From Scandinavium manionii (GTDB taxonomy: Bacteria > Pseudomonadota > Gammaproteobacteria > Enterobacterales > Enterobacteriaceae), in contig NZ_JALIGC010000038.1 of the NCBI RefSeq assembly GCF_024764775.1, positions 62,001 to 126,000 on the forward strand: DNA of 64,000 nt, in the 5' to 3' direction. Both the position numbers and the translations under genes were made by a program. Within the stretch, counting starts at the first letter, position 1; every line of letters begins with the position of its first letter. The notes below the pieces were generated by a model. It ran no database searches, was not told the origin of the DNA, and worked only from the letters and a program-made list of their open reading frames with translations. Shown in pieces: positions 52,656 to 62,039 of the stretch.

Positions 52656-53810
52656 TTAATCAGCTTGCTTGCGCAGGAATGCTGGGATATCCAGGTAATC
52701 CGGTTCTTTGGTGGTCTGCGGCGTATTGTCGTTAACCACTTTAGCAGCCGGTTTCTGCTCCTGCGTCAGCGGCGACATGCCGTGCTGCTGGTAGCGATCC
52801 ATCACTGGCTGTTGCTGCTGCTGTTTGTTCGTTACCAGGGTAATTTCTGGACGCTTGTCCATACCGATACCGGTAGCAACTACGGTCACGCGCAGTTCGT
52901 CGTTCATATCCGGATCCAGGGAAGTACCGATAACCACGGTCGCGTTATCCGATGCAAACGCACGGATGGTGTTACCCACGGTTTCGAACTCATCCAGACG
53001 CAGGTCGAAGCCAGCGGTGATGTTAACCAGCACGCCGCGCGCACCAGACAGGTCGATATCTTCCAGCAGTGGAGAAGAGATAGCCATTTCAGCCGCTTCT
53101 TCCGCACGGTCTTCACCGCTTGCCAGGCCAGACCCCATCATTGCATAGCCCATTTCGGACATGACGGTGCGCACGTCGGCAAAGTCGACGTTCATCAGAC
53201 CCGGACGGGTAATCAGTTCGGCGATACCCTGAACAGCGCCTTTCAGCACGTCGTTCGCTGCACCAAATGCGTCCAGCAGGGAAATGCCACGACCCAGCAC
53301 TTTCAGCAGCTTGTCGTTAGGAATGGTAATCAGAGAGTCCACGTGCTTGGACAGCTCGGCGATACCCTGCTCCGCAAACGCCATACGCTTTTTGCCTTCA
53401 AAATTGAATGGCTTAGTCACGACAGCAACGGTCAGAATACCTAAATCTTTGGCAACTTCAGCGACAACAGGTGCAGCACCAGTACCGGTACCGCCGCCCA
53501 TGCCAGCTGCGATAAACACCATGTCAGCGCCATCAAGGGCTGCACGCAGTGCTTCACGGTCTTCGTCTGCCGCATTGCGACCGACTTCCGGGTTTGCGCC
53601 AGCACCCAGACCTTTGGTAATCCCGTTACCAATCTGGATAGTCTGGCCGACAGCCGTTTTACGTAACGCCTGAGCGTCAGTGTTCACTGCGAAGAATTCA
53701 ACACCCTCAATGCGCTCGCGCACCATGTGTTCGACGGCGTTGCCACCGCCACCACCGACGCCGATGACTTTAATCACCGCGTCGTTGGTCAGTTCCATAG
53801 GTTCAAACAT
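52656..53810 (-). CDS. ftsZ: Cell division GTPase FtsZ
   Basis: 384 aa (E. coli 383). Tubulin-like GTPase that forms the Z ring. Tubulin signature GGGTGTGAAP, the N-terminal VIGVGGGGGNAV and the T7 loop region VDFADVRTVMSEMG are conserved. A Gln-rich linker is followed by the C-terminal peptide DYLDIPAFLRKQAD that binds FtsA, ZipA and ZapD. The 62-bp ftsA-ftsZ gap carries its ribosome site (GGAGAGAAAC). Confidence 0.98.
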   Translation of the reverse strand: MFEPMELTNDAVIKVIGVGGGGGNAVEHMVRERIEGVEFFAVNTDAQALRKTAVGQTIQIGNGITKGLGAGANPEVGRNAADEDREALRAALDGADMVFIAAGMGGGTGTGAAPVVAEVAKDLGILTVAVVTKPFNFEGKKRMAFAEQGIAELSKHVDSLITIPNDKLLKVLGRGISLLDAFGAANDVLKGAVQGIAELITRPGLMNVDFADVRTVMSEMGYAMMGSGLASGEDRAEEAAEMAISSPLLEDIDLSGARGVLVNITAGFDLRLDEFETVGNTIRAFASDNATVVIGTSLDPDMNDELRVTVVATGIGMDKRPEITLVTNKQQQQQPVMDRYQQHGMSPLTQEQKPAAKVVNDNTPQTTKEPDYLDIPAFLRKQAD

Positions 53811-53872
53811 AGTTTCTCTCCGTTTTGTGCCTGTCGCCTGAGAGCGCTAATTTTCGGCGCTCTCTTAAAAAA

Positions 53873-55129
53873 TTAAAACTCTTTTCGCAGCCAGGTATTG
53901 ATTCGTTTGATCCACGAACTCACTGCGACACGTTTTTCCACTTCCGCTTCACCACTCAGATGCGATTCTTTCCCGTAGTGCAGCAGGCCCACAGCCGTTG
54001 AATAGTACGGCTCCTGAGCATAATCCGTCAGTCCGGTAATGTTCAGCGGCGCGCCAATGCGCACCTGCGTATGGAACACGCGCTGAGCGCAGGCCGCCAG
54101 GCCTTCAATTTGCGCCGCACCACCGGTCAGAACAATCCCTGCGGCCAAGTGGTGTTTGACACCTTGTTGGCGCAGCTGTTCCTGCAATTGCAAAATCTCT
54201 TCGTTCACCAGGTTGAGCAGCTCGGTATAACGCGGCTCAATGACCTCTGCCAGCGTCTGGCGCTGCAGGCTACGCGGTGGACGACCACCTACGCTTGGCA
54301 CTTCTACGCTCTCATCTTTACCGACAATAGAGCCCAGTGCGCAACCGTGGCGAACTTTAATCGCTTCGGCATCGCTCGGTGGCGTCCCGAAGGCGTAAGC
54401 GATGTCACTGGTCACTACATTCCCGGCATACGGGATCACTTTAGTGTGACGCAGCGCACCGCCGGTATAAACGGCGATATCCATTGTACCACCACCGACA
54501 TCAACCACGCAGACGCCCAGCTCACGTTCATCTTCCGTCAGGACGGAATAGCTTGATGCCAGCCCGGCAAAAATAAGTTGGTCAACTTTCAGTCCACAAC
54601 GTTCCACGGCTTTGACAATGTTCTTCGCCATATCGTTGTGACAGGTGATCAAGTGCACTTTTGCCTGCATCCGCACGCCGGACAAACCTACCGGGTTTTT
54701 GATCCCTTCCTGGTAGTCGATAGCGTACTCTTGCGGAATCACATGCAGAACACGGTGCTCATCGCGTACGCGAACGGACTTCGCCGTATGCACCACGTTC
54801 TCAACGTCTTCCTGCGTCACTTCTTCTTCAGAAATCGGCACCATCCCGATTTCATTTTGACAGCTAATATGTTTGCCTGAAAGCGCCAGATACACTGAAG
54901 AAATCTGGCAATCAGCCATTAATTCCGCCTGGTCAATGGCGCGCTGTACGCATTTCACCACGGATTCCAGGTCGTTCACACCGCCTTTGTCCATACCCCG
55001 GGATGGGCAGCTGCCCACACCAATGATATTCACCATTCCGTCGGGCAGAACTTCCCCTACCAAAGCGGCTACCTTCGCGGTACCAATTTCCAGTCCTACT
55101 ACCAGTTTTCTGTCCGTCGCTTTGATCAT
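53873..55129 (-). CDS. ftsA: Cell division protein FtsA
   Basis: 418 aa (E. coli 420). Actin-like ATPase that ties FtsZ to the membrane. Actin-fold ATP motifs GLEIGTAKVAAL and VVDVGGGTMDIAVY are present; the 1C domain lies between. The C-terminal amphipathic helix SSWIKRINTWLRKEF is kept, with two residues lost just before it compared with E. coli. The ATG at 55129 overlaps the ftsQ stop by 4 bp; the frame is open further upstream inside ftsQ. Confidence 0.97.
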   Translation of the reverse strand: MIKATDRKLVVGLEIGTAKVAALVGEVLPDGMVNIIGVGSCPSRGMDKGGVNDLESVVKCVQRAIDQAELMADCQISSVYLALSGKHISCQNEIGMVPISEEEVTQEDVENVVHTAKSVRVRDEHRVLHVIPQEYAIDYQEGIKNPVGLSGVRMQAKVHLITCHNDMAKNIVKAVERCGLKVDQLIFAGLASSYSVLTEDERELGVCVVDVGGGTMDIAVYTGGALRHTKVIPYAGNVVTSDIAYAFGTPPSDAEAIKVRHGCALGSIVGKDESVEVPSVGGRPPRSLQRQTLAEVIEPRYTELLNLVNEEILQLQEQLRQQGVKHHLAAGIVLTGGAAQIEGLAACAQRVFHTQVRIGAPLNITGLTDYAQEPYYSTAVGLLHYGKESHLSGEAEVEKRVAVSSWIKRINTWLRKEF

Positions 55130-55965
55130 TGTTGCTCTGCCTGTGCCTGATTTTGTTGTTGATGTGTATCCTCTACGGGAGCGGGCTGCCACCCTACTGC
55201 CGCGCCTGAGTCATAACGCAAATCAACGTAGCTAATCCGTTTGCCATCGGTTTGCGCCTGCTGCTGAAGAACAGGATAGAGTTCTATAAAGCGCTCAAGC
55301 CGTTTCATCGTATCGCCGCGCCCCAGGTCCAGCTTGATGTCGTTATTCAACGTCAGCTGCCAGGAGCGGCGTGCGGTCATCGCCGCCACTTTCAACGTAA
55401 ACTTATCTTTCGCCAGCATCTGCCCCATATCGCGATAGCCTTGCAGCACTTCGTTCTCGCTACCTTCCGGGCCATACAACATAGGCAGATTCTGCTTACT
55501 GGTGCGTTCGGCCGGTACGCTAAACGCGTTACCGTCGTTGTCCACCATATGCTGATCATTCCAGCGCGCAATCGGCACATATTCAACCAGATGAATCTTC
55601 AATTCGTCTGGCCACTGCTTACGAACGCTTGCCTGCTTAATCCATGGCAGGCGTTCGATCTGACTCTGAATGATATTCACGTCCTGAGTCATAAACGTGC
55701 CCGGCGAGCCGAGCGCCAGAATTGCCTGGCGAATATCATCATTACGCGTGTAGTGACGTTCCCCGGTCACTACCAGCCTGGATAACGGCAGACGCTGCGC
55801 ATCTTCCATCCAGTTCAGTACCATCCAGCCGCTCATCAACACGGTGAATAATACCGCGAGCAGGAACATCATCCCCGCAAGACGCGTTCCATTATTTCTG
55901 CGTGAAGAAGCGATGTCGTCCTCTTCTTCTTCACGGTTCCGTGTGTTCAGTGCTGCCTGCGACAT
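55126..55965 (-). CDS. ftsQ: Cell division protein FtsQ
   Basis: 279 aa (E. coli 276). Bitopic divisome protein: cytoplasmic N-terminus rich in Glu and Arg (EEEEDDIASSRR), one membrane segment (about 30-50), then a periplasmic POTRA domain (LSRLVVTGERHYTRNDDIRQ) and the beta domain that binds FtsB-FtsL. The C-terminal tail is Gln-rich. One base separates it from ddlB. Confidence 0.96.
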   Translation of the reverse strand: MSQAALNTRNREEEEDDIASSRRNNGTRLAGMMFLLAVLFTVLMSGWMVLNWMEDAQRLPLSRLVVTGERHYTRNDDIRQAILALGSPGTFMTQDVNIIQSQIERLPWIKQASVRKQWPDELKIHLVEYVPIARWNDQHMVDNDGNAFSVPAERTSKQNLPMLYGPEGSENEVLQGYRDMGQMLAKDKFTLKVAAMTARRSWQLTLNNDIKLDLGRGDTMKRLERFIELYPVLQQQAQTDGKRISYVDLRYDSGAAVGWQPAPVEDTHQQQNQAQAEQQ

Positions 55966-55966
55966 A

Positions 55967-56887
55967 TCAACCCGCCAGGTCCAAAATACGTACCACCAAC
56001 TGCGAGAAGCTCATGCCGGCCTGACGTGCCGCCATCGGCACCAGACTGTGGCTGGTCATGCCTGGGGAGGTGTTAGCCTCCAACAGATAAAGCTGACCAT
56101 CGCTGTCCTGCATTACATCAATGCGTCCCCAACCTGAACACCCGAGAATGTTCCAGGCTTTGAGCACCAGGGCCTGCATTTCTTGCTCACGCGCCGAATC
56201 TTCACAACCAGGGCAGAAATACTGCGTCTCGTCAGAGAGATACTTCGCCTCATAATCATAGAAGACTCCGGCCGGTTGGATGCGAACCGACGGTAAAATT
56301 TCTTCACCGAGTACTGCGACGGTAAATTCCGGCCCGCTTAACCATTTTTCGACGAGAACTTCTTCATCGTGCTGAAAAGCCAGCGTTAAGGCATCGTGAA
56401 GTGCACTACTTTCGTCCACTTTCGACATTCCGACGCTGGAACCTTCCCGGCTTGGCTTCACAATCAGCGGCAAACCGAGTGCGGCAATGCGGTGTTTTTC
56501 GTCCTGTGACAGGCCCTGAGCGAACTGAGTACGCGTCAATGCGACCCAGGGTGCCACCGGAAGACCTGCGCCCTGCCAGAGCAATTTACTGCGCAGTTTG
56601 TCCATTGAAAGTGCAGATGCCATCACGCCACTGCCGGTGTAAGACAGGCCTGTCAGCTCCAGTAGGCCCTGCAACGTACCATCTTCCCCACCGCGCCCGT
56701 GAAGTGCAATAAACGCTTTCTTAAAACCCAGGTTTTTCAGCTGAGTGATATCTGCATCACGCGGATCGACCGCGTGTGCATCAATGCCCGCTTCGCGCAG
56801 ACCCGCCAGCACAGCCGCGCCGGAATTCAGTGAAACCTCACGCTCAGCGGAGGTTCCCCCGAGGAGGACAGCGATTCTATCAGCCAT
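55967..56887 (-). CDS. ddlB: D-alanine-D-alanine ligase B
   Basis: 306 aa, same as E. coli. ATP-grasp ligase making the D-Ala-D-Ala of peptidoglycan precursors. N-terminal VLLGGTSAEREVSLNSG, the ATP-grasp lysine region LPLIVKPSREGSSVGMSKV and the metal-binding YLLEANTSPGMT are intact. The start overlaps the end of murC by 8 bp. Confidence 0.97.
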   Translation of the reverse strand: MADRIAVLLGGTSAEREVSLNSGAAVLAGLREAGIDAHAVDPRDADITQLKNLGFKKAFIALHGRGGEDGTLQGLLELTGLSYTGSGVMASALSMDKLRSKLLWQGAGLPVAPWVALTRTQFAQGLSQDEKHRIAALGLPLIVKPSREGSSVGMSKVDESSALHDALTLAFQHDEEVLVEKWLSGPEFTVAVLGEEILPSVRIQPAGVFYDYEAKYLSDETQYFCPGCEDSAREQEMQALVLKAWNILGCSGWGRIDVMQDSDGQLYLLEANTSPGMTSHSLVPMAARQAGMSFSQLVVRILDLAG

Positions 56888-58355
56888 GGCGCTCTTCCTC
56901 CTGAGTTTGCGGCTTGAGTTTGATTTCAGCTAAGTTACGCGCGATTTTGCCGATATTTCCCGCGCCCTGTATCAAAATCAAGTCGTTACCGGTCAGAACC
57001 GGCGCCAGAATCTCAGCGACTTTCGCCGGGTCTGACACCAGAATAGGGTCCACTTTACCGCGACCACGAATGGTACGGCACAGAGAACGGCTATCCGCAC
57101 CCGGAATCGGCGCTTCGCCCGCCGCGTAAACTTCCAGCATCAGCAACGCATCAACTTCCGTCAGTACGTTGGCAAAATCGTCATACAGATCGCGCGTACG
57201 CGTATAACGATGTGGCTGGAACACCATAACCAGATTTTTATCCGGCCAGCCCGCGCGAGCCGCTTTAATGGTTGCATCCACTTCCGTTGGGTGATGACCG
57301 TAGTCGTCCACCAGCATAGCGGTACCACTTTTACCGTTAACGCCTTCAAGCGGATACTCGCCAAGGAAATCGAAACGACGGCCTGTCCCCTGGAAGCTTT
57401 CCAGCGCGCGCAGAATGGCTTCGTCTTCGATGCCTTCTTCTGTGGCGACCGCCACCGCTGCAGCCGCATTCAGGGCGTTGTGACGACCCGGTGCGTTCAA
57501 TGTTACGCGCAGCGGCGCGTTATCATGACGAATCAGAGTAAAGTGTCCCTGCGCGCCAATCTGTTTGTAATCTTCGACGCGCACGTCGGCATCGTCACTA
57601 AAACCATACGTTGTAATCTGACGACCAACGCGCGGCAGAAGCTCGCGAATAACCGGGTCATCAACGCACATCACCGCACGTCCATAAAACGGCAGGTTAT
57701 GCAGGAAATTAATAAACGTCTGCTTTAAATTTTCGAAATCGCCCTGGTACGTGTCCATATGGTCGGCTTCGATATTGGTGACAATCGACACCATTGGCTG
57801 CAAATGCAGGAACGATGCATCGCTTTCATCCGCTTCCGCGATCAGGTAACGGCTGTGGCCCAGGCGCGCATGCACACCCGCAGCCTTAACCAGGCCACCG
57901 TTGACGAAAGTCGGATCCAGACCGGCTTCGGCGTAAATGCTCGACACCATCGCGGTGGTCGTGGTTTTACCGTGCGTCCCGGCAACGGCGATGCCGTGGC
58001 GAAAACGCATCAGTTCGGCCAGCATCTCTGCGCGACGAATAACTGGAATACGCGCTTCATGCGCCGCAACGATTTCCGGGTTATCCGCAGAAATTGCCGT
58101 TGAAACCACCACCACGCTCGCATCGCGCACGTTTTCAGGACGGTGATTGAAATAAATCGTGGCACCCAGCGCCGTCAGCTGCTGAGTCACTGGGTTCGGC
58201 GCGAGGTCCGAACCACTGATCTGATACCCTTCGTTAGCCAACACTTCGGCAATACCGCCCATGCCAGCACCGCCGATGCCAACAAAGTGAATGTGCCGGA
58301 CGCGACGCATCTCGGGCACAATGGAACGCAGTTTCGCCAGTTGTTGTGTATTCAT
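56880..58355 (-). CDS. murC: UDP-N-acetylmuramate-L-alanine ligase
   Basis: 491 aa, same as E. coli. Adds L-Ala to UDP-MurNAc. N-terminal substrate fold IHFVGIGGAGMGGIAEVL, ATP loop AVAGTHGKTTTTAM, and the C-terminal LVDDYGHHPTEVDATI motif are all present. It begins 57 bp after murG. Confidence 0.97.
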   Translation of the reverse strand: MNTQQLAKLRSIVPEMRRVRHIHFVGIGGAGMGGIAEVLANEGYQISGSDLAPNPVTQQLTALGATIYFNHRPENVRDASVVVVSTAISADNPEIVAAHEARIPVIRRAEMLAELMRFRHGIAVAGTHGKTTTTAMVSSIYAEAGLDPTFVNGGLVKAAGVHARLGHSRYLIAEADESDASFLHLQPMVSIVTNIEADHMDTYQGDFENLKQTFINFLHNLPFYGRAVMCVDDPVIRELLPRVGRQITTYGFSDDADVRVEDYKQIGAQGHFTLIRHDNAPLRVTLNAPGRHNALNAAAAVAVATEEGIEDEAILRALESFQGTGRRFDFLGEYPLEGVNGKSGTAMLVDDYGHHPTEVDATIKAARAGWPDKNLVMVFQPHRYTRTRDLYDDFANVLTEVDALLMLEVYAAGEAPIPGADSRSLCRTIRGRGKVDPILVSDPAKVAEILAPVLTGNDLILIQGAGNIGKIARNLAEIKLKPQTQEEERHG

Positions 58356-58412
58356 TCTCTAAACGCCATCGACTACTTAAAAATTCGTGCAGCGCAAAAG
58401 GCGCTGCGATGA

Positions 58413-59480
58413 TTAAGCCTGAGCTGCCAGGCTGACTGCTTGCGCTACACGCTCGGTAGCATCCGGGATGGCGGCGGCACGTGCGCGCTCGGCCATCTCC
58501 AGCAATGTCTTTCTATCCCAGCCCGCAAGGGTGCTGGCAACGGCATCCGCGGTAAATTGCGGCTGCTCAAAAATCTTCGCGGCGCCTGCTTTTTCCAATG
58601 GCAGCGCATTCCAGTACTGCTGTCGGTCTTTATGCTGGAACGGTACAAAAATCGCGGGCAGCCCGGCGGCGGCAATTTCGCTTACCGTCAGCGCGCCGGA
58701 GCGGCAAACCACGACATCGGCCCAGGCGTACGCTTTGGCCATATCGTCAATAAATTCAGTGACCTTGTGCTGCGACTGACCGGCATCGGCGTACGCCTGC
58801 TCCACGGTCTGCTGCCCACCCTTGCCACTCTGATGCCAGATGGTGATGCTATCGCCCAACTTTTCGGCAACCTGCGGCATCGTCAGATTCAATACGCGAG
58901 CGCCCTGAGAGCCCCCAACGACCAGTACGCGAATTTCGCCGTCACGCCCGGCCAAACGCTGTTCAGGTAGCGGAAGCGCCAGCACGTCAGTGCGTACCGG
59001 GTTGCCGACCACTTCGGCGTTCGGGAATGCCCCCGGAAACGCCTGCATCACGGTTTTGGCAATTTTCGACAACCATTTGTTGGTCAGTCCGGCAATACCA
59101 TTTTGCTCATGCAGTACCACGGGAATACCCAGCGACCACGCCGCCAGGCCACCCGGACCAGAGACATATCCGCCCATTCCCAGCACCACATCTGGCTGAA
59201 AACGCTGCATAATTGCGCGGGCCTGACGCCAGGCGTTGAAGATACGTATCGGCGCAAAAAGCATTGCCTTGAGACCTTTTCCACGCAAACCGGAGATCTC
59301 AATAAAATCAATGTCGATCCCGTGTTTCGGCACTAAGTCCGCTTCCATACGATCGGCGGTACCGAGCCAGCGAATCTGCCAGCCCTGATCCATCAGATGG
59401 TGCGCCACGGCCAGCCCAGGGAACACGTGTCCACCGGTACCACCCGCCATCACCATCAACCGCTTAGCCTGACCACTCAT
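58413..59480 (-). CDS. murG: Lipid II-forming GlcNAc transferase MurG
   Basis: 355 aa, same as E. coli. Membrane-associated GT28 enzyme that adds GlcNAc to lipid I. Gly-rich loop 1 MVMAGGTGGHVFPGLAVA, loop 2 GMGGYVSGPGGLAAW and loop 3 VVGGSQGARVLN are conserved, with VCRSGALTVSEIAAAGLPAIFVPF for the UDP-GlcNAc site. Overlaps ftsW by 4 bp. Confidence 0.97.
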   Translation of the reverse strand: MSGQAKRLMVMAGGTGGHVFPGLAVAHHLMDQGWQIRWLGTADRMEADLVPKHGIDIDFIEISGLRGKGLKAMLFAPIRIFNAWRQARAIMQRFQPDVVLGMGGYVSGPGGLAAWSLGIPVVLHEQNGIAGLTNKWLSKIAKTVMQAFPGAFPNAEVVGNPVRTDVLALPLPEQRLAGRDGEIRVLVVGGSQGARVLNLTMPQVAEKLGDSITIWHQSGKGGQQTVEQAYADAGQSQHKVTEFIDDMAKAYAWADVVVCRSGALTVSEIAAAGLPAIFVPFQHKDRQQYWNALPLEKAGAAKIFEQPQFTADAVASTLAGWDRKTLLEMAERARAAAIPDATERVAQAVSLAAQA

Positions 59481-60721
59481 CGAACACCCCGTGTAAACGC
59501 CTGCGCTTTTTCCAGACGCGTTTCATAATCAATGCGTAACAAGAACATAATGGCCGTCGACATAATCAGCAGACTGGAACCACCGTAACTGATGAGCGGC
59601 AGCGTCAGACCTTTGGTTGGCAACATACCCGCTGCCGCACCGACGTTAACTAACGCCTGGAAGCTGAACCACACACCAATCGAACATGCCAGGAAACCTG
59701 AGAAACGCTGGTCCATCTCCAGCGCCTTGCGGCCAATGGACATGGCGCGGAAAGCGACGAAGAATACCATTAAAAGAGCAAGGACCACACCGATATAGCC
59801 CAGTTCTTCGCCGATGATAGCGAAGATGAAGTCGGTGTGCGCTTCCGGTAAATACTCGAGTTTCTGTACCGAGTTGCCGAGGCCCTGCCCCCACATCTCA
59901 CCGCGGCCAAAGGCCATCAGGGATTGCGTCAGCTGGTAGCCGCTGCCAAACGGATCTTCCCATGGGTTCCAGAAGGACGTCACACGGCGAATACGATAGG
60001 GTTCAGCGAGGATCAGCAGGATTACCGCAGAGATCCCCATGCCGATGATGGCAATGAACTGCCACAGCTTGGCACCGGCGAGGAACAACATCGCCAGGGT
60101 CGTCACGAACAGCACCACCACAGTACCGAGGTCCGGCTGTGCCAGCAGTAAGATCGCCAGCACGAATATCACGCCCATCGGTTTTAAGAAGCCGCGCAGG
60201 TTGTTTCGCACCTCATCGCCTTTACGCACCAGGTAGTTAGCGATGTAGCAGAATAGCGACAGCTTGGTAAATTCCGCCGGCTGAATACGCAGCGGGCCAA
60301 AGGCAATCCAGCGCGATGCACCGTTAACCGAGCTGCCGACCACCAGTACAATCAACAGCATCGCGATCGCCGTTATCAGCATTGCGGTGCTGTGGCGCTG
60401 CCAGAATGCCATCGGCAAACGCAGCGTGACCAGGCCCAGACAGAACGCCAGAACGATGTACAAACCATCTCGTTTAGCGAACAGGAACGGATCGTTCGCC
60501 AGACGCTGGCCCACTGGCATTGACGCTGAGGTCACCATAATAAAACCGACGGCTGCCAGGCCCAGTGTCAGCCACAGCAGCATGCGATCGTACATGACCA
60601 GACTGTCGGTATCCTGCTGCCGGGAGCCCATCACCCAACCTTTTAATGCCGCAAACAGCCATACCAGGATTCCGGATCCCGGCATATGGGGCATTCTCAG
60701 GCGTGGGAAAGATAAACGCAT
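59477..60721 (-). CDS. ftsW: Septal peptidoglycan polymerase FtsW (SEDS family)
   Basis: 414 aa, same as E. coli. Ten membrane helices; works with FtsI in septal wall synthesis. The catalytic loop after TM7 (GQGLGNSVQKLEYLPEAHTDFIFAI region, with the conserved Glu-Ala-His-Thr-Asp) and the C-terminal GLTLPLISYGGSSLLI are intact. It overlaps murG by 4 bp and murD by 1 bp. Confidence 0.97.
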   Translation of the reverse strand: MRLSFPRLRMPHMPGSGILVWLFAALKGWVMGSRQQDTDSLVMYDRMLLWLTLGLAAVGFIMVTSASMPVGQRLANDPFLFAKRDGLYIVLAFCLGLVTLRLPMAFWQRHSTAMLITAIAMLLIVLVVGSSVNGASRWIAFGPLRIQPAEFTKLSLFCYIANYLVRKGDEVRNNLRGFLKPMGVIFVLAILLLAQPDLGTVVVLFVTTLAMLFLAGAKLWQFIAIIGMGISAVILLILAEPYRIRRVTSFWNPWEDPFGSGYQLTQSLMAFGRGEMWGQGLGNSVQKLEYLPEAHTDFIFAIIGEELGYIGVVLALLMVFFVAFRAMSIGRKALEMDQRFSGFLACSIGVWFSFQALVNVGAAAGMLPTKGLTLPLISYGGSSLLIMSTAIMFLLRIDYETRLEKAQAFTRGVR

Positions 60722-62037
60722 TAACCAAGCTCCTTCGCCAGGCGGGTAAATACATCTCCGCGCTGCTCAAAATTCTTAAACTGATCAAGGCTGGCACAGG
60801 CCGGAGAGAGCAGGACCATGTCGCCGTGTTTCAGTTGCGGAGCAATCAGACGTATTGCTTCTTCCATTGTTTCGGTACGAACGGCAGTGTCAGGACGCAG
60901 TTCCGCCAGCGCATCACCATCGCGACCAAAGCACCACAGACGCACGTTGTCGCCTTTCAGCCAGGTCTTCAGCGGGGAGAAATCGGCCGATTTACCGTCG
61001 CCACCCAGCAGCAGATGCAGCGTGCCATCAACATGTAAGCCGTTTAGCGCAGCTTCGGTGCTGCCAACGTTGGTCGCTTTCGAATCGTTAATCCAGCGCA
61101 CGCCGTTATGCTCCAGCGCTAACTGGAAACGGTGCGCCAGACCGGTAAACGTGGTCAGCGCTTTCAGGCTGCTGGCACGCGGTAGGCCAGCGGCATCCGC
61201 CAGCGCCAGCGCCGCCAGGGCGTTACTGTAGTTGTGCTGACCCGTCAGTTTCATTTCGCGCACGTTCAGGACTTTCTCGCCTTTTACGCGCAGCCAGGTT
61301 TCGCCCTGCTGGCGGTTGAGGTGATAGTCACCCATATTGACGCCAAAACTGACGCAGCGCGCATCGGCGCCGCGGACCGGCATGGTCAGCGCATCATCAG
61401 CGTTCACCACACAGGTTTTTGCATTTTCATAGACCCGCAGTTTGGCGGCACGATACTGCTGCAGACCAAACGGATATCTGTCCATATGATCTTCGGTAAC
61501 GTTGAGGATCGTCGCGGCCACGGCTTCCAGGCTGGAGGTCGTTTCCAGTTGGAAGCTGGAAAGCTCAAGCACGTACAGTTCGCGCGAGACGTCCAGCAGC
61601 ATTAACGCAGGCAGGCCGATGTTGCCGCCCACGCCGACGTTCACACCCGCGGCTTTCGCCATTTCACCCACCAACGTGGTGACGGTGCTTTTACCGTTCG
61701 AACCCGTAATGGCAATAACCGGTGCCTGCGCTTCACGGCAGAACAGTTCGATGTCACCCACGATTTCGACACCCGCATCTGCAGCCGCGCTCAACGATGG
61801 ATGAGCCAGGGCCATACCAGGACTGGCAACAATCAAATCCGCCGCAAGCAGCCAATCATCATTCAGGCCACCGACAAAACGCTCGACGTCTTCTGGCAAC
61901 TTATCCAGACCAGGAGGCGTTACGCGGGTATCCATCACACGTGGGGTCACGCCCTGCGCGAGGAAGAAATCGACACAAGAAAGCCCGGTCATTCCCAGGC
62001 CGATGATGACAACGTTTTTATCCTGGTAATCAGTCAT
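60721..62037 (-). CDS. murD: UDP-N-acetylmuramoyl-L-alanine-D-glutamate ligase
   Basis: 438 aa, same as E. coli. Adds D-Glu to UDP-MurNAc-L-Ala. N-terminal VVIIGLGMTGLSCVDFF, P-loop AITGSNGKSTVTTL and VLELSSFQLETT are intact; LNVTEDHMDRYP carries the Mg2+-site His. Two adjacent ATGs (62040 and 62037) follow the mraY stop; the second fits the family length, the first has the better-spaced AAGG. Confidence 0.96.
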   Translation of the reverse strand: MTDYQDKNVVIIGLGMTGLSCVDFFLAQGVTPRVMDTRVTPPGLDKLPEDVERFVGGLNDDWLLAADLIVASPGMALAHPSLSAAADAGVEIVGDIELFCREAQAPVIAITGSNGKSTVTTLVGEMAKAAGVNVGVGGNIGLPALMLLDVSRELYVLELSSFQLETTSSLEAVAATILNVTEDHMDRYPFGLQQYRAAKLRVYENAKTCVVNADDALTMPVRGADARCVSFGVNMGDYHLNRQQGETWLRVKGEKVLNVREMKLTGQHNYSNALAALALADAAGLPRASSLKALTTFTGLAHRFQLALEHNGVRWINDSKATNVGSTEAALNGLHVDGTLHLLLGGDGKSADFSPLKTWLKGDNVRLWCFGRDGDALAELRPDTAVRTETMEEAIRLIAPQLKHGDMVLLSPACASLDQFKNFEQRGDVFTRLAKELG

Positions 62038-62039
62038 CA